IMG/VR virus record: IMGVR_UViG_3300017692_000002
Coordinates: 1-61,618 of that record
Reading direction: 5' to 3' (one strand)
Source: a virus
Length of the DNA stretch: 61,618 bases
Part shown: piece by piece, positions 18,215-27,200 of the stretch
Numbering within the stretch: the first letter of the stretch is position 1
Layout: the number at the start of each line of letters is the position of its first letter
Translations under genes and position numbers: made by a program
Notes under the pieces: model-generated
The model's input: the letters and a program-made list of their open reading frames with translations, nothing else
Database searches by the model: none
Told to the model about the DNA's origin: nothing

Positions 18215-19195
18215 TTACAAAGTTAAATCTCCCGCTCTAATCAAGCGGTCTTTTTGAGTACAAGCATCGAAAGCAGGACAATATCGGCAAGCCATCACAG
18301 TTCCAGGAACTTCACGGACAATGCCAACAGAACCATCTGCAATGCGTTGAAGTTGTGCTTCATGCATCGTGTCAAAGTTCTTTGTACTGCGTTGAGTCTT
18401 CAATGGGTTCTTGTAATACTTGAATTTAGGTTCGCTTCTCCATAGTTCCTCATCAGTACATTCAGGAATGTTGTATTCAGGAGCATCCCAGTACTTCTCG
18501 ATCATCAGTATCTTGGATTCAACGAATCGTTGAGTCTCTTCTACTGGTTTCAGATGAAAAGTCTGAGTCACAAAGCCTTGTGTGGGGTAAGCAGGATTGG
18601 TTCCAACCATTCCTTGCTTCCAGTCCAAGAAGATATGATGAATACGCATATGGTCTTCAGTCACAATCTCAGGATTGAGCCAACGGTACAGACTACCTTG
18701 CATAGTCTGTTTTTCGGCATTAAGCTGCTTCATGTACGACAGAACAGAAGCAGTCTTGAAGTCTTCAACAACACCGTTAAAGACAATGTCATACTTACCT
18801 GTGACACTCCAACCGTTGACCTCTTTAGAGGAACGTTGTTCGATGTATACAGGAATATCTTCAGGATCAAGCTCAGAGGTAGGATTGATCTTGACCAGAT
18901 CAATGACCCGTTGAGGGAATCCCATAGCCTTCATGGCTTCGACGTGGTTCTCTTTCCAAGAACGCTCAATGGCATCATGTACGGCAGAACCGATCCGGTT
19001 CCGAAGCATAGAAGCCAGAGTCACCAAGCCGACATTCGGAGGCAACCGGGAAGGAAGCACAATCTGTCTGATTGGCTTCATCAATGTGGTTGCACTGATG
19101 GTTTTTTCTGTGTTGTCGTAGTCGTACTTATCCGATGCCAGGAATACACCTAGAGCAGTGGGTACAGCTTGGACATTGGTATATCTTGCTGGCAT
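18215..19195 (-). CDS. PD-(D/E)XK exonuclease, RecB/Cas4-like
   Basis: A 326-residue nuclease. The motif GKYDIVFNGVVEDFKT gives D136, D145 and K147, and an upstream GSAVHDAIE helix (H73) is typical of RecB-family nucleases. The C-terminus has CRYCPAFDAC, cysteines that in Cas4/AddB relatives hold an Fe-S cluster, although only three are obvious here. It is expected to process DNA ends or degrade host DNA. It lies directly upstream of the helicase-primase in the replication operon. Confidence 0.8.
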   Translation of the reverse strand: MPARYTNVQAVPTALGVFLASDKYDYDNTEKTISATTLMKPIRQIVLPSRLPPNVGLVTLASMLRNRIGSAVHDAIERSWKENHVEAMKAMGFPQRVIDLVKINPTSELDPEDIPVYIEQRSSKEVNGWSVTGKYDIVFNGVVEDFKTASVLSYMKQLNAEKQTMQGSLYRWLNPEIVTEDHMRIHHIFLDWKQGMVGTNPAYPTQGFVTQTFHLKPVEETQRFVESKILMIEKYWDAPEYNIPECTDEELWRSEPKFKYYKNPLKTQRSTKNFDTMHEAQLQRIADGSVGIVREVPGTVMACRYCPAFDACTQKDRLIRAGDLTL

Positions 19196-19215
19196 AGATC
19201 TCCTTTGAATGATCG

Positions 19216-19236
19216 AAAAAGCTCCCGGAGGGAGCC
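19216..19236 (-). terminator. Rho-independent terminator
   Basis: A 6-bp stem (19221-19226 with 19230-19235) with a 3-base loop and five T on the minus strand, just after the 19243 gene. The template-strand loop is GGA, as in the promoter-like hairpins, so the same sequence could also serve the downstream nuclease operon. Confidence 0.8.
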
Positions 19237-19242
19237 TCTTCT

Positions 19243-19833
19243 TTATTCTTGATTGATTTCAAGCCAGCGATTCAAAGTATCACGAGCTTCTTTGATGTCT
19301 TTGTACTTGGACTTGTTTCCAGTGCGTACTCCAGACAGGAGTAGCTTCTTACTAGCATGTTGAAGCATTCCAGAAGGATCTTGAATGTCAAACAAGTAGT
19401 GGACTGCATAGGTATCTATGTAGTCATAGCCCTCAACAGACTTGTAGTATTGAGGATACTGTGCTGCAAGTGATGCAGGGATCTTCTTGACTGCTTGAGT
19501 CATGGCAGACTCAAGATTCTTCTGCTCTACTTTTGCCCAAAGAGGCACAACAGGATCCATTGGTTGTGTTGAAGGAATCACGCTTCCCATCACCAGAGGT
19601 TGTCCAACAGGAACACCTACTTCACTCAATGGTTTGATCTCTTTTTCCATATCTAAGGTTAGTCTATGTTGTCCAGGAGTTGTGGGATCGACATCTTTCA
19701 AGGTTACTGGACCGTAAGTAGGCTTTTGCTCTCTACGACGCATGTAATCTGCGAAATCTGCATCACAAACAGGGCATAGATCACCTCCGTTTAACACAGG
19801 CCTACCACAACCTGTTGCTTTGCATGTATTCAT
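19243..19833 (-). CDS. Zinc-ribbon protein with DUF3310-like C-terminus
   Basis: A 196-residue protein. The N-terminus has a four-cysteine zinc-binding pattern (C4 and C9 plus a CPVC pair). The C-terminal ~65 residues (HYLFDIQDPSGMLQHASKK, then DIKEARDTLNRWLEI) resemble DUF3310, common in phages and often labelled nucleotide-metabolism related. I chose the ATG at 19833 because GGAAAGAG precedes it. Its neighbour ThyX fits a nucleotide role. Confidence 0.6.
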   Translation of the reverse strand: MNTCKATGCGRPVLNGGDLCPVCDADFADYMRRREQKPTYGPVTLKDVDPTTPGQHRLTLDMEKEIKPLSEVGVPVGQPLVMGSVIPSTQPMDPVVPLWAKVEQKNLESAMTQAVKKIPASLAAQYPQYYKSVEGYDYIDTYAVHYLFDIQDPSGMLQHASKKLLLSGVRTGNKSKYKDIKEARDTLNRWLEINQE

Positions 19834-19865
19834 TAGTACTCTTTCCAACTGATAAGGTTGAGTCG

Positions 19866-19907
19866 AAAAAAAGAGCCGCGTACCCATTGGAATGGGAATA
19901 GCGGCTC
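19866..19907 (-). terminator. Rho-independent terminator after thyX
   Basis: A 7-bp stem (GAGCCGC/GCGGCTC) with internal pairing CCCATT/AATGGG, followed by seven T on the minus strand. It ends leftward thyX transcription. Confidence 0.85.
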
Positions 19908-19986
19908 AAGAGGGGAGACATGGAGAAACTGGCAGGAGCGATTATAGCGCATCTAAGGCAGGAATTTTCCTACCCTGCCTCTGCCC

Positions 19987-20718
19987 TCAGACCAGGGTCA
20001 GCGCCTTCCAGGCGACCGGATAGAGGGGTGCAATGATGTCACCGACCAGACCTGCAAGGTCTTGGCTTTCTTTCTGGGCATGGGAGTCCCGGCGCTGGTT
20101 GAAGTAGTTGGCGAAGGCATAGAGCGATCCGGTCCACACCCAGTTGACCTCGCATCCTTGAGGCAGGATGAAGCGTGCTTGCTCAGGACAAACATCGTCT
20201 TGAATCATGTCAAAGTAGGTTGCTAGGGCATTCTCTGTCTCTCGCATGTAGCGTTTACGCCATTGTTCTCCGAAAGGATGAGCATTTCCGCTGCCTTGCT
20301 TGGCATTTTGTGCCTTACTACGGAAAACTTCAGGAACAAATACCTCAGGTGTGCTGCTGATGTAGCGACGAGACTCTTCGGACTCTACGAAACCAACCTT
20401 GTGCTTGAAGCACTGCACTCGGATAGGGATCGGAGCTTGCATGCGCAAGGTGATCTGGGGATGACCGAATGGAACCCAGTGAGTAGGGGTTTTCTTGAGA
20501 GCTTGAACGATGTTTTCGACATCAGCAAGCTCATGAGTGAGTGACAGATTGAGGATCTGTCGTTCCCAGTCACGCGTACTCATGCCTCGTCCAAGAAATT
20601 GGATGAGACTGTTGTTCTGTTCGTCGGTGTAGTCCTCTGCTCTGCGGTCGAATGACAGACGAGCAAAGTTGGCTATGTCCCGATCTGAGAGATAATGGTT
20701 GACATACTGAGCTTTCAT
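19987..20718 (-). CDS. thyX: Flavin-dependent thymidylate synthase ThyX
   Basis: A 243-residue enzyme that makes dTMP from dUMP using FAD, NADPH and methylene-tetrahydrofolate. The phage-type ThyX signature FKHKVGFVESEESRRY lies at residues 104-119, in place of the cellular RHR-x7-S form. A second block near the C-terminus (WTGSLYAFANYFNQR) is typical of the substrate-binding region. It is a single-gene unit ended by its own terminator, divergent from the tail operon with only 23 bases between starts. Confidence 0.88.
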   Translation of the reverse strand: MKAQYVNHYLSDRDIANFARLSFDRRAEDYTDEQNNSLIQFLGRGMSTRDWERQILNLSLTHELADVENIVQALKKTPTHWVPFGHPQITLRMQAPIPIRVQCFKHKVGFVESEESRRYISSTPEVFVPEVFRSKAQNAKQGSGNAHPFGEQWRKRYMRETENALATYFDMIQDDVCPEQARFILPQGCEVNWVWTGSLYAFANYFNQRRDSHAQKESQDLAGLVGDIIAPLYPVAWKALTLV

Positions 20719-20741
20719 GGTTTCTCTTTCTGGATAATTAA

Positions 20742-22034
20742 ATGGCTACTTCTTCAAAGACTTGTGGAACTGCTGGATGGACAGGCCCATTGCCAGGAGA
20801 TCCTGACAATACATCCATTCTACGTGCCACACCTGCATATGGAGGTATCGATGTCAGTTGGACATTACCTCTTGCGTATCCCTATGCTGTTGCATACGGG
20901 AATATCATGCATAGTTTCACTAACGATAGGAATGCTGCTACATATTTGACATCTCCTTCAGGTAACTTCCACTATGACAAGCGGGAAGACAATGCAGAGC
21001 ATTTCTACTGGCTTGAACTGGTGTCAGTCAATGGTACAAAGGGAGATTGGATTGGTCCTGCATCTGCAAGGGCTAAACCACTGATTGAAAAGGTTATTGA
21101 GGAACTGACTTCGAAGATTGACAAGGGAATGCTTGCTCAGTCTTTGAAAGCTGATCTAGACAAGATCAGTGTGCTTAATGCCAACATGCTCAATGAGATC
21201 AAAGCTCGTGAGAATGAGAACATTTCATTGGCTCAAGCACTGGCTGATGCTACCAGAGGTGTTGCACAGGCACTCACCTTCATTCATACAGAGATCAACT
21301 CTCGTGTAGCTGCAGATGAAGCTATTGCAGAGAAGATTGATCTGGTGGCTGTGACTGCAGGCGGTGATTATGCTGCAGTGACTCAAACCATGAGAGCAGA
21401 TATTGTCAATCTGCAGTCTCAGACTGGTATTGCACGTACAGACATCAATTGGCTGGGTGATAGATCTCGTGCAATGGGTGCTCTGTGGAATGCACAGGTC
21501 AATGTGAATGGTTTGATTGGTGGTTTCGGGGTTTTCAACGATGGTCAGTTTGTTGAAGCTGGCTTCGATGTGGATACTTTCTGGGTTGGTCGCACAGGAG
21601 CCAACAAGAGGAAGCCATTCATTATCCAAGATGGAACTACATACCTTGATGATGCTGTCATTCGTCAGCTTGTATTCTCTAAACTGAGAGATGAAGCAGG
21701 CGCATTCATTGTTGAGAATGGTCGAGTCAAGGCTGATTACATCACTATTGGTTTTGCACAGATTCAACGTGCCAATATTGCTGATCTTGCTGTAGATCGT
21801 CTTCGTATTGCTGATGAGGCAGTCAATACAAGCAAGATTGAGCCAGGAGCAATCACTGTTGCTGCTTTTGCTCAGTCACCTGATCGTTTTGTGCATACTT
21901 ATGCGGGTCAAGGTGGTCACATCTATATCAATAATCTGGACAGTGGCGGTGGACTGTTGGTGTTTGATCTTGCTGCTAGTGGCAGTATTGAAATCAGTAC
22001 TAAGAGTACTGTGAGTACGGATGGGGGTGAATAA
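20742..22034 (+). CDS. Tail fibre protein, lambda J C-terminal (DUF1983)-like
   Basis: A 430-residue structural protein. Residues ~25-110 look like a fibronectin-III-type domain (IDVSWTLPLAYPYAVAYG); then a long helical segment; then the DUF1983 pattern typical of the C-terminus of siphovirus J tip proteins (GLIGGFGVFNDGQFVEAGF, VNTSKIEPGAIT). The C-terminal ~60 residues may form a tip domain. Acquisition of a siphovirus-type domain by a podovirus suggests horizontal exchange in the adsorption region. It is the first gene of the rightward tail/lysis cluster; only a weak GGA ribosome site precedes the ATG. Confidence 0.75.
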   Translation: MATSSKTCGTAGWTGPLPGDPDNTSILRATPAYGGIDVSWTLPLAYPYAVAYGNIMHSFTNDRNAATYLTSPSGNFHYDKREDNAEHFYWLELVSVNGTKGDWIGPASARAKPLIEKVIEELTSKIDKGMLAQSLKADLDKISVLNANMLNEIKARENENISLAQALADATRGVAQALTFIHTEINSRVAADEAIAEKIDLVAVTAGGDYAAVTQTMRADIVNLQSQTGIARTDINWLGDRSRAMGALWNAQVNVNGLIGGFGVFNDGQFVEAGFDVDTFWVGRTGANKRKPFIIQDGTTYLDDAVIRQLVFSKLRDEAGAFIVENGRVKADYITIGFAQIQRANIADLAVDRLRIADEAVNTSKIEPGAITVAAFAQSPDRFVHTYAGQGGHIYINNLDSGGGLLVFDLAASGSIEISTKSTVSTDGGE

Positions 22035-22246
22035 TGGCTGAATTCGTTACGATTCCCGGCAAAGTAGAGTTCTTTATTTATAGAAATGAAGTGCTTGTCA
22101 GCAGTGGAACTTTCTTAGGCTCTAAACAAGTGCCTTACAACCCTCCTCCTGGACCTGCGAACTATCGAATCTCGTTCAATGTTCGTGGTGAGTATGGAGG
22201 AACTTCATCTAATCGAACTTGCATGGTTCTAGGATTCCGCAGATGA
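22034..22246 (+). CDS. Small tail-cluster protein
   Basis: A 70-residue beta-rich protein (VTIPGKVEFFIYRNEVLVSS) lying between two tail genes. Its start follows the upstream stop closely and it overlaps the next gene by ATGA. No family recognised; a fibre accessory or chaperone is possible. Confidence 0.6.
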   Translation: MAEFVTIPGKVEFFIYRNEVLVSSGTFLGSKQVPYNPPPGPANYRISFNVRGEYGGTSSNRTCMVLGFRR

Positions 22247-22857
22247 CTGAAACTATCGTTACTCATCAAGAGATCACGCTTTATGACCCAGAAACTGGAA
22301 AAATTGAGTGTATTACTTCTGTTCAACTACCTTTGGGAGTGACATTTGCTACTGCTACTAAGGAACAGTTGTTCCGTGCATATCAAGCCAATGTTGATGC
22401 TACTGGTTTTCAGTATGTGCTCGGTACTCCCCCAAAGGGCAACATGCGTGTGGTTGATGGACAGTTTGAAGACATTCCGTTAGCAACCACTCCGCTTTCA
22501 GACATCAAGGATGCTCGATGGGACAGCATGAAAGCCAAGCGTGATGCTTTGGAAGCTTATGCCTTTCCCTACATGGGGAAGATGCTTCAGTCCGATGAGC
22601 GCAGTGTGATACGACTAAACACTTCCATTCAGGACGCTCAGATTGCACAATCGACGGGTGGATCTTTCGATCCTGTCTTGTGGCAATGTCTCGATAACAC
22701 GGGCTTGCTGCTTGATATGGATGGCTTTCTTGGCATTCCTGCTGCATTGAAAGCACATTCATTGAATCTGTTCACCATCGCCCAGCAATTGCGTGCTCGT
22801 ATCTATGATGCGACAACTCCTGAGGAAGTGGCGGCAATACATTGGCCCACTACTTAA
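22243..22857 (+). CDS. DUF4376-containing tail protein
   Basis: A 204-residue protein counted from the ATG at 22243 (ATGA overlap with the previous gene). The C-terminal ~110 residues (WDSMKAKRDALEAYAFPY ... TPEEVAAIHWPT) match the DUF4376 pattern common in phage tail-fibre clusters, often as assembly or tip-associated proteins. Confidence 0.7.
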   Translation: MTETIVTHQEITLYDPETGKIECITSVQLPLGVTFATATKEQLFRAYQANVDATGFQYVLGTPPKGNMRVVDGQFEDIPLATTPLSDIKDARWDSMKAKRDALEAYAFPYMGKMLQSDERSVIRLNTSIQDAQIAQSTGGSFDPVLWQCLDNTGLLLDMDGFLGIPAALKAHSLNLFTIAQQLRARIYDATTPEEVAAIHWPTT

Positions 22858-22872
22858 TCTCAAGGAACAATT

Positions 22873-24021
22873 ATGCTGATCCCTGTAGATTTCCACTTCA
22901 TCTTGCCCAATGGAAGACCATTGGAGTATGCATTTGTGGAGATCCAACTATCTCGATCTGGCTTTGACCTTCAAGATTCGGGAGTTCTCATGCCTACGCC
23001 ATTGGTTGTTAAAACCAATGAGTATGGGCAGGTAACTGTCAATCTTTGGTCAACGATGGAGGAGTACCACGTTACTGTTGAGGATCCTGACAGCGATGCT
23101 GTGCTGCACTACAAGTTTGTGGTGCCTGAGACACCTACTGCGGGTGTTCATGTCCGTATGCAGGACATCGTTGTTGATGGACGTCAAGACAATACCCAGG
23201 TAGATGCTTCTATCCTGGTTCAAGTCATGGCTGCTAAGGCAGAAGCCATTAAAGCAAGAACTGCTGCGATGGATGCTGCTCGTGCTGCGGCTGAGTCTGC
23301 TAAAGCTATTGGTTTGTCTGTTGATGAGTACGCAACTGCTGCAGTTCGTTTGCTCATTAAGGATGCGGTCAAGTCTGCCAGTACAACCTACTCTAGTAAC
23401 CAGATTGATGCTGTCATTGCTCAAGCAATGAGTGCAGTCAAGCTGGAACTTCAAGGTGATGCTGCAGGTGCTCTGGCTGCATTCAAAGAGTTGCAGGCTC
23501 AGTTGGAAGCAAATGCTCCTCTGACTGATTTGGTGCTGCAGTCTTTGGGTACTCGACTGAGTTTTGGAGGTGATCAATCACTGACTGAACCTCAGAAGCT
23601 GCAGATCTACAAGAATCTGGGGATTCCGAATCTGGCTTCGATTGTGGGCAGAATGATGCCTCCGATTGAGGATGGCAAGTCGGGAGACATCATCTGGTGG
23701 CGTGCTACAGGCCCTGTATGGGCGCCTGCACCCACGGGAACGTCCACGACAGCACCTACTCCGGCTCCTCCTGCGCCTGCTCCTAGCCCTTCTACACCGG
23801 CACCGTCTCCCAGTACACCGTCTGAAGACGAGGCCTTGTATGCATTGCTGACTCAGGAAGCCATTGCAGCGAAGGCTTTGCTGGGAACTTATGTTACTCA
23901 GCTTGGTTTGGCTGGTAATATCGACACTGATCCAGATGAAGTGCAGTACGAAGCTTTGACTCTCGAAGCAACTAAGGCTTACACCACGCTGTCTGGTTAT
24001 AAAGTTCAACTGCAGATTTAA
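22873..24021 (+). CDS. Tail fibre protein with coiled-coil and Pro-rich linker
   Basis: A 382-residue protein. The N-terminal ~85 residues look like a beta-sandwich attachment domain (VDFHFILPNGRPLEYAFVEI). An Ala-rich helical coiled-coil region follows (~110-235), then a Pro/Ser/Thr/Ala linker (~285-318) and a short helical C-terminal domain. The same linker style occurs in the large fibre at 24249, suggesting joint assembly. The start follows an AAGGAA ribosome site. Confidence 0.65.
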   Translation: MLIPVDFHFILPNGRPLEYAFVEIQLSRSGFDLQDSGVLMPTPLVVKTNEYGQVTVNLWSTMEEYHVTVEDPDSDAVLHYKFVVPETPTAGVHVRMQDIVVDGRQDNTQVDASILVQVMAAKAEAIKARTAAMDAARAAAESAKAIGLSVDEYATAAVRLLIKDAVKSASTTYSSNQIDAVIAQAMSAVKLELQGDAAGALAAFKELQAQLEANAPLTDLVLQSLGTRLSFGGDQSLTEPQKLQIYKNLGIPNLASIVGRMMPPIEDGKSGDIIWWRATGPVWAPAPTGTSTTAPTPAPPAPAPSPSTPAPSPSTPSEDEALYALLTQEAIAAKALLGTYVTQLGLAGNIDTDPDEVQYEALTLEATKAYTTLSGYKVQLQI

Positions 24022-24032
24022 TTGGATTAACC

Positions 24033-24221
24033 ATGGCTACTGAATCATTTGCCACAGAAGCTGGTCAACTGGCTGCATTGAAGACTCAGATCATTGCAGC
24101 TATCGCTGATTTCACATCGACCAATGCTGCAAAGATGCAGTACGTCTCTGAGTGCAAGACTTCGGCAGAAACAGCAGATAACAATCGTAAAGCACTGCAA
24201 GACAAGATTGCAGGTCGCTAA
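24033..24221 (+). CDS. Small helical tail-cluster protein
   Basis: A 62-residue Ala-rich helical protein between the two long fibre genes. Composition resembles the N-terminal helices of the 24249 protein. No family recognised. Confidence 0.55.
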   Translation: MATESFATEAGQLAALKTQIIAAIADFTSTNAAKMQYVSECKTSAETADNNRKALQDKIAGR

Positions 24222-24248
24222 TTTTCAACATTCTTTAAGAAAGTATTC

Positions 24249-27200
24249 ATGACTGCATCCGCTGCACGTACTGCGCTTGCCGAAACCATGGCAAAAGCGC
24301 AAGAGGTGATGACGCTGCTGAATTCTCGTACTGCCGTTGAAAAAGCAGCACAAGAGACATGCCGGCAGTATTCCGTTGCCTCGAAAACGAATGCAGACAC
24401 TACAACTGCCAATTTGGCAGCTTGGGTGGCTGCTCAACCGACTGGTGGTGGCGGAACTGCGCCTGCACCGGCTCCTGTTCCGTCTCCAGCACCTGCGCCA
24501 TCGACTCCGGGCACAACTCTGCCTGATGGTGTGACTTCTGCTGCACCGACCACAGACAAAGCCAGCTATGTCCCTGGTGAGACTGCTTCTGTCTCGGCAA
24601 AGCTGACTGTGACGGGTAAGGCTACAACTGCACGAGTGATCATCGCAGTTCGTTCGCCTGTCAACAGCAATGGTATGCGTCCCTATCACACTCTCTATGA
24701 TCAAGAGAATGTTCCGATGGGTGTTGGTGTTCTCACCTTCAATGCAACCTACAAGTTCCCTGCTGATGTGCTCCTGGGTGCATGGGAGTTCTATGTTGCT
24801 TACCTTCTGCCTGATGGTTCTTGGTTTAACAGCCTGAACACTTCGGTGAATGTGGCTGCTGCAGCGATCACTCCTGCTCCTTCGCCTACCAACCCGGTAA
24901 CTTTCCCGACAACGGAAGCAGTTGCCAATGAAGGCGGTGCTTTCACTCTGACGAAGCCAGAGATTGTCAAGTTCCTGAGTCCTTCTTCTGGTTTGGGCTA
25001 TCAAAAGTTGCTCGGTGCAGGTACTTTCCCCTGCAATACCGGCTACTTCGGTGAGCCTGCCTTTGGTGAAGTCAAGAAGTGCTACATCAAGCAAGCTTCT
25101 GAGACGGCTTCTCTGCCGGCTCCGATCATCAATACCAATCAGATCGATGGTACTGCTGGTGGTAGCACTGCTGGTTTCGTTGAAGGCGGTACAGGTACAA
25201 CTGTTCCGACCAATGCCAACCTCTTTGACGTGATTCGCGTTGAAGGCAACAGCATTTCTCAGAGTGCAGGCAACAATCCGAATGCTTGGCCGAAGCAACT
25301 GGGTGTTCTTCTTGGTTCCGATGTGGTTGTGACCAGCTATGCGCTGTCTTCTACCACTTTGGTTCAGATGAAGGACAACTATGGTGCTGGTGACCACGCT
25401 GGCGGTAACTTTGTCACTGGCAAGCGCAATCTGTGTATCCTTGGCCCGTCTGCGACCAATGACTTCACACAGAACAACGCAAGCATTGCATCTCTTCAGT
25501 TCAACCTGAAGACATTCTTTGACAAAGCCAAGGCAACTGGCTACACCGTCTGGGACTCGACAGAACTGCCGCGTGCTATCTCTGCTGAGTACACGCAGGA
25601 GATGGAAGACAAGCGAGTTCAACTCAATGCTTGGAAACGTGCGAACTGGGCTACCTATTGCCACAAACTGATCGACTTTGAGTCGGTTGTGACATTGGCT
25701 ATGCTCTACGATGGCATTCATCCGGGTGATAACCCTGGTGCGAAGGTCATGGCTGAGTTTGTCTATCCGATGGTTCGGACAACCACTGCTTCCCCGGCTC
25801 CTGCACCTAGCGTGTCGTACTTCAAGCCTGATGTCGTCATCTTTGAAGGTGACAGCATCCCTCAGGCTTACGGTGTCGAGCTTGGTGGCATGGCTTATCG
25901 TTGGAAGGCTCTGGACGGCAACAACAACGCTCAGATCATCAACATTGCACGAGAAGGTTCTACCTGCCGTGACATCGATGATGACTTTAACGCTGATGGC
26001 AGCGGTGGTATCGATACAGGTCCGGGTGCAGTCTTTGTTGCAAACAAAGTCAATGCTGTGGTGCTGATGATCGGTACTAACGATCTGGCAAACAGCAATA
26101 CGTCGCTGAGTGCGTTTACAAACCACATGAAGAGTCTTTCTACGAAGACCCGTGCTCGTGGTGCGAAGTTCTGGCTGCAAACCATCCTTAAGCGTGCTGA
26201 TGCCAACTGGGATGCCACCAAGGAAGCCTTGCGTGTTCAACTGAACAACTGGATTCTTGCTGGTGGTGAAGGCTATTTGGATGGTTTCATTAACAATGAG
26301 AACGTTGCAAACAACACAACCAACTTCAAGGATGGAATCCATCCGACTCCTGCTGGTAATGACCTGATTGCTGCAAACATTGATGCTGCATTCAAAGCCA
26401 AGACGGTTACTTCCACATCTCCTGCTCCGGCACCCGCTCCTTCGACGGGAACGCCTACTATCCTGAATTCGGATGGTACTGTGAACGTGGATCTGTGGAC
26501 TGCCATGGCTGCGAAGCTCTCCAGTGTGGAAGGCATGCGTTACCGCTACGGTGAAGCTGCTCCGAACGTTCCGAACCGAACCATGTGGTATCAGCCGGGT
26601 AATCATCCCTGGCCGCAAGACATTGTCGGCACTCACTCGGGTGAATGGCAGCATGGTACGTTCACTGTGTACACAGATGGCTATTTCATGGGTGGTGACT
26701 TCGCGTCTAACTCCCTGATCGTGTCTTATGTGGCGGATGATCCGAATGCACGTATCGGTGTGACTGCTCTGCAATGCACTTCCACAGACCACGGTACTTT
26801 CACACAGAAGCCTGAGCTTCCGTGGGTGTACTACGGTGGTGGACTGGACGCAGAAGAAACTTTGTACTGGAAGCTTCCGCCTCAGAACAAGGTTGTGAAG
26901 AATCCCACATGTTCTGCGAACGCTTTGGGCAAACCCGGTTGGGCTGTGCAGCCAATCCAATGTTTCCAGAATGGATTCATGGCAACTGCTGGCTTCAACA
27001 CGATGAAGAACAAGTCTTCGTGCCAACTGCCGAGTGGACTGGTGCCTTCTTGTATCTCTGTGACTTCCTCCAATGAATTTGCATTGGTGGGTTGCTGGGA
27101 TACGACCAACAAGCGTGGTGTGGTGGCTGTTGTGTCCCTTTGCGGACTTGGACACGCTGCAACGATCCAGAATCAAGATTCTGGTGAAGCGAATGGCTGG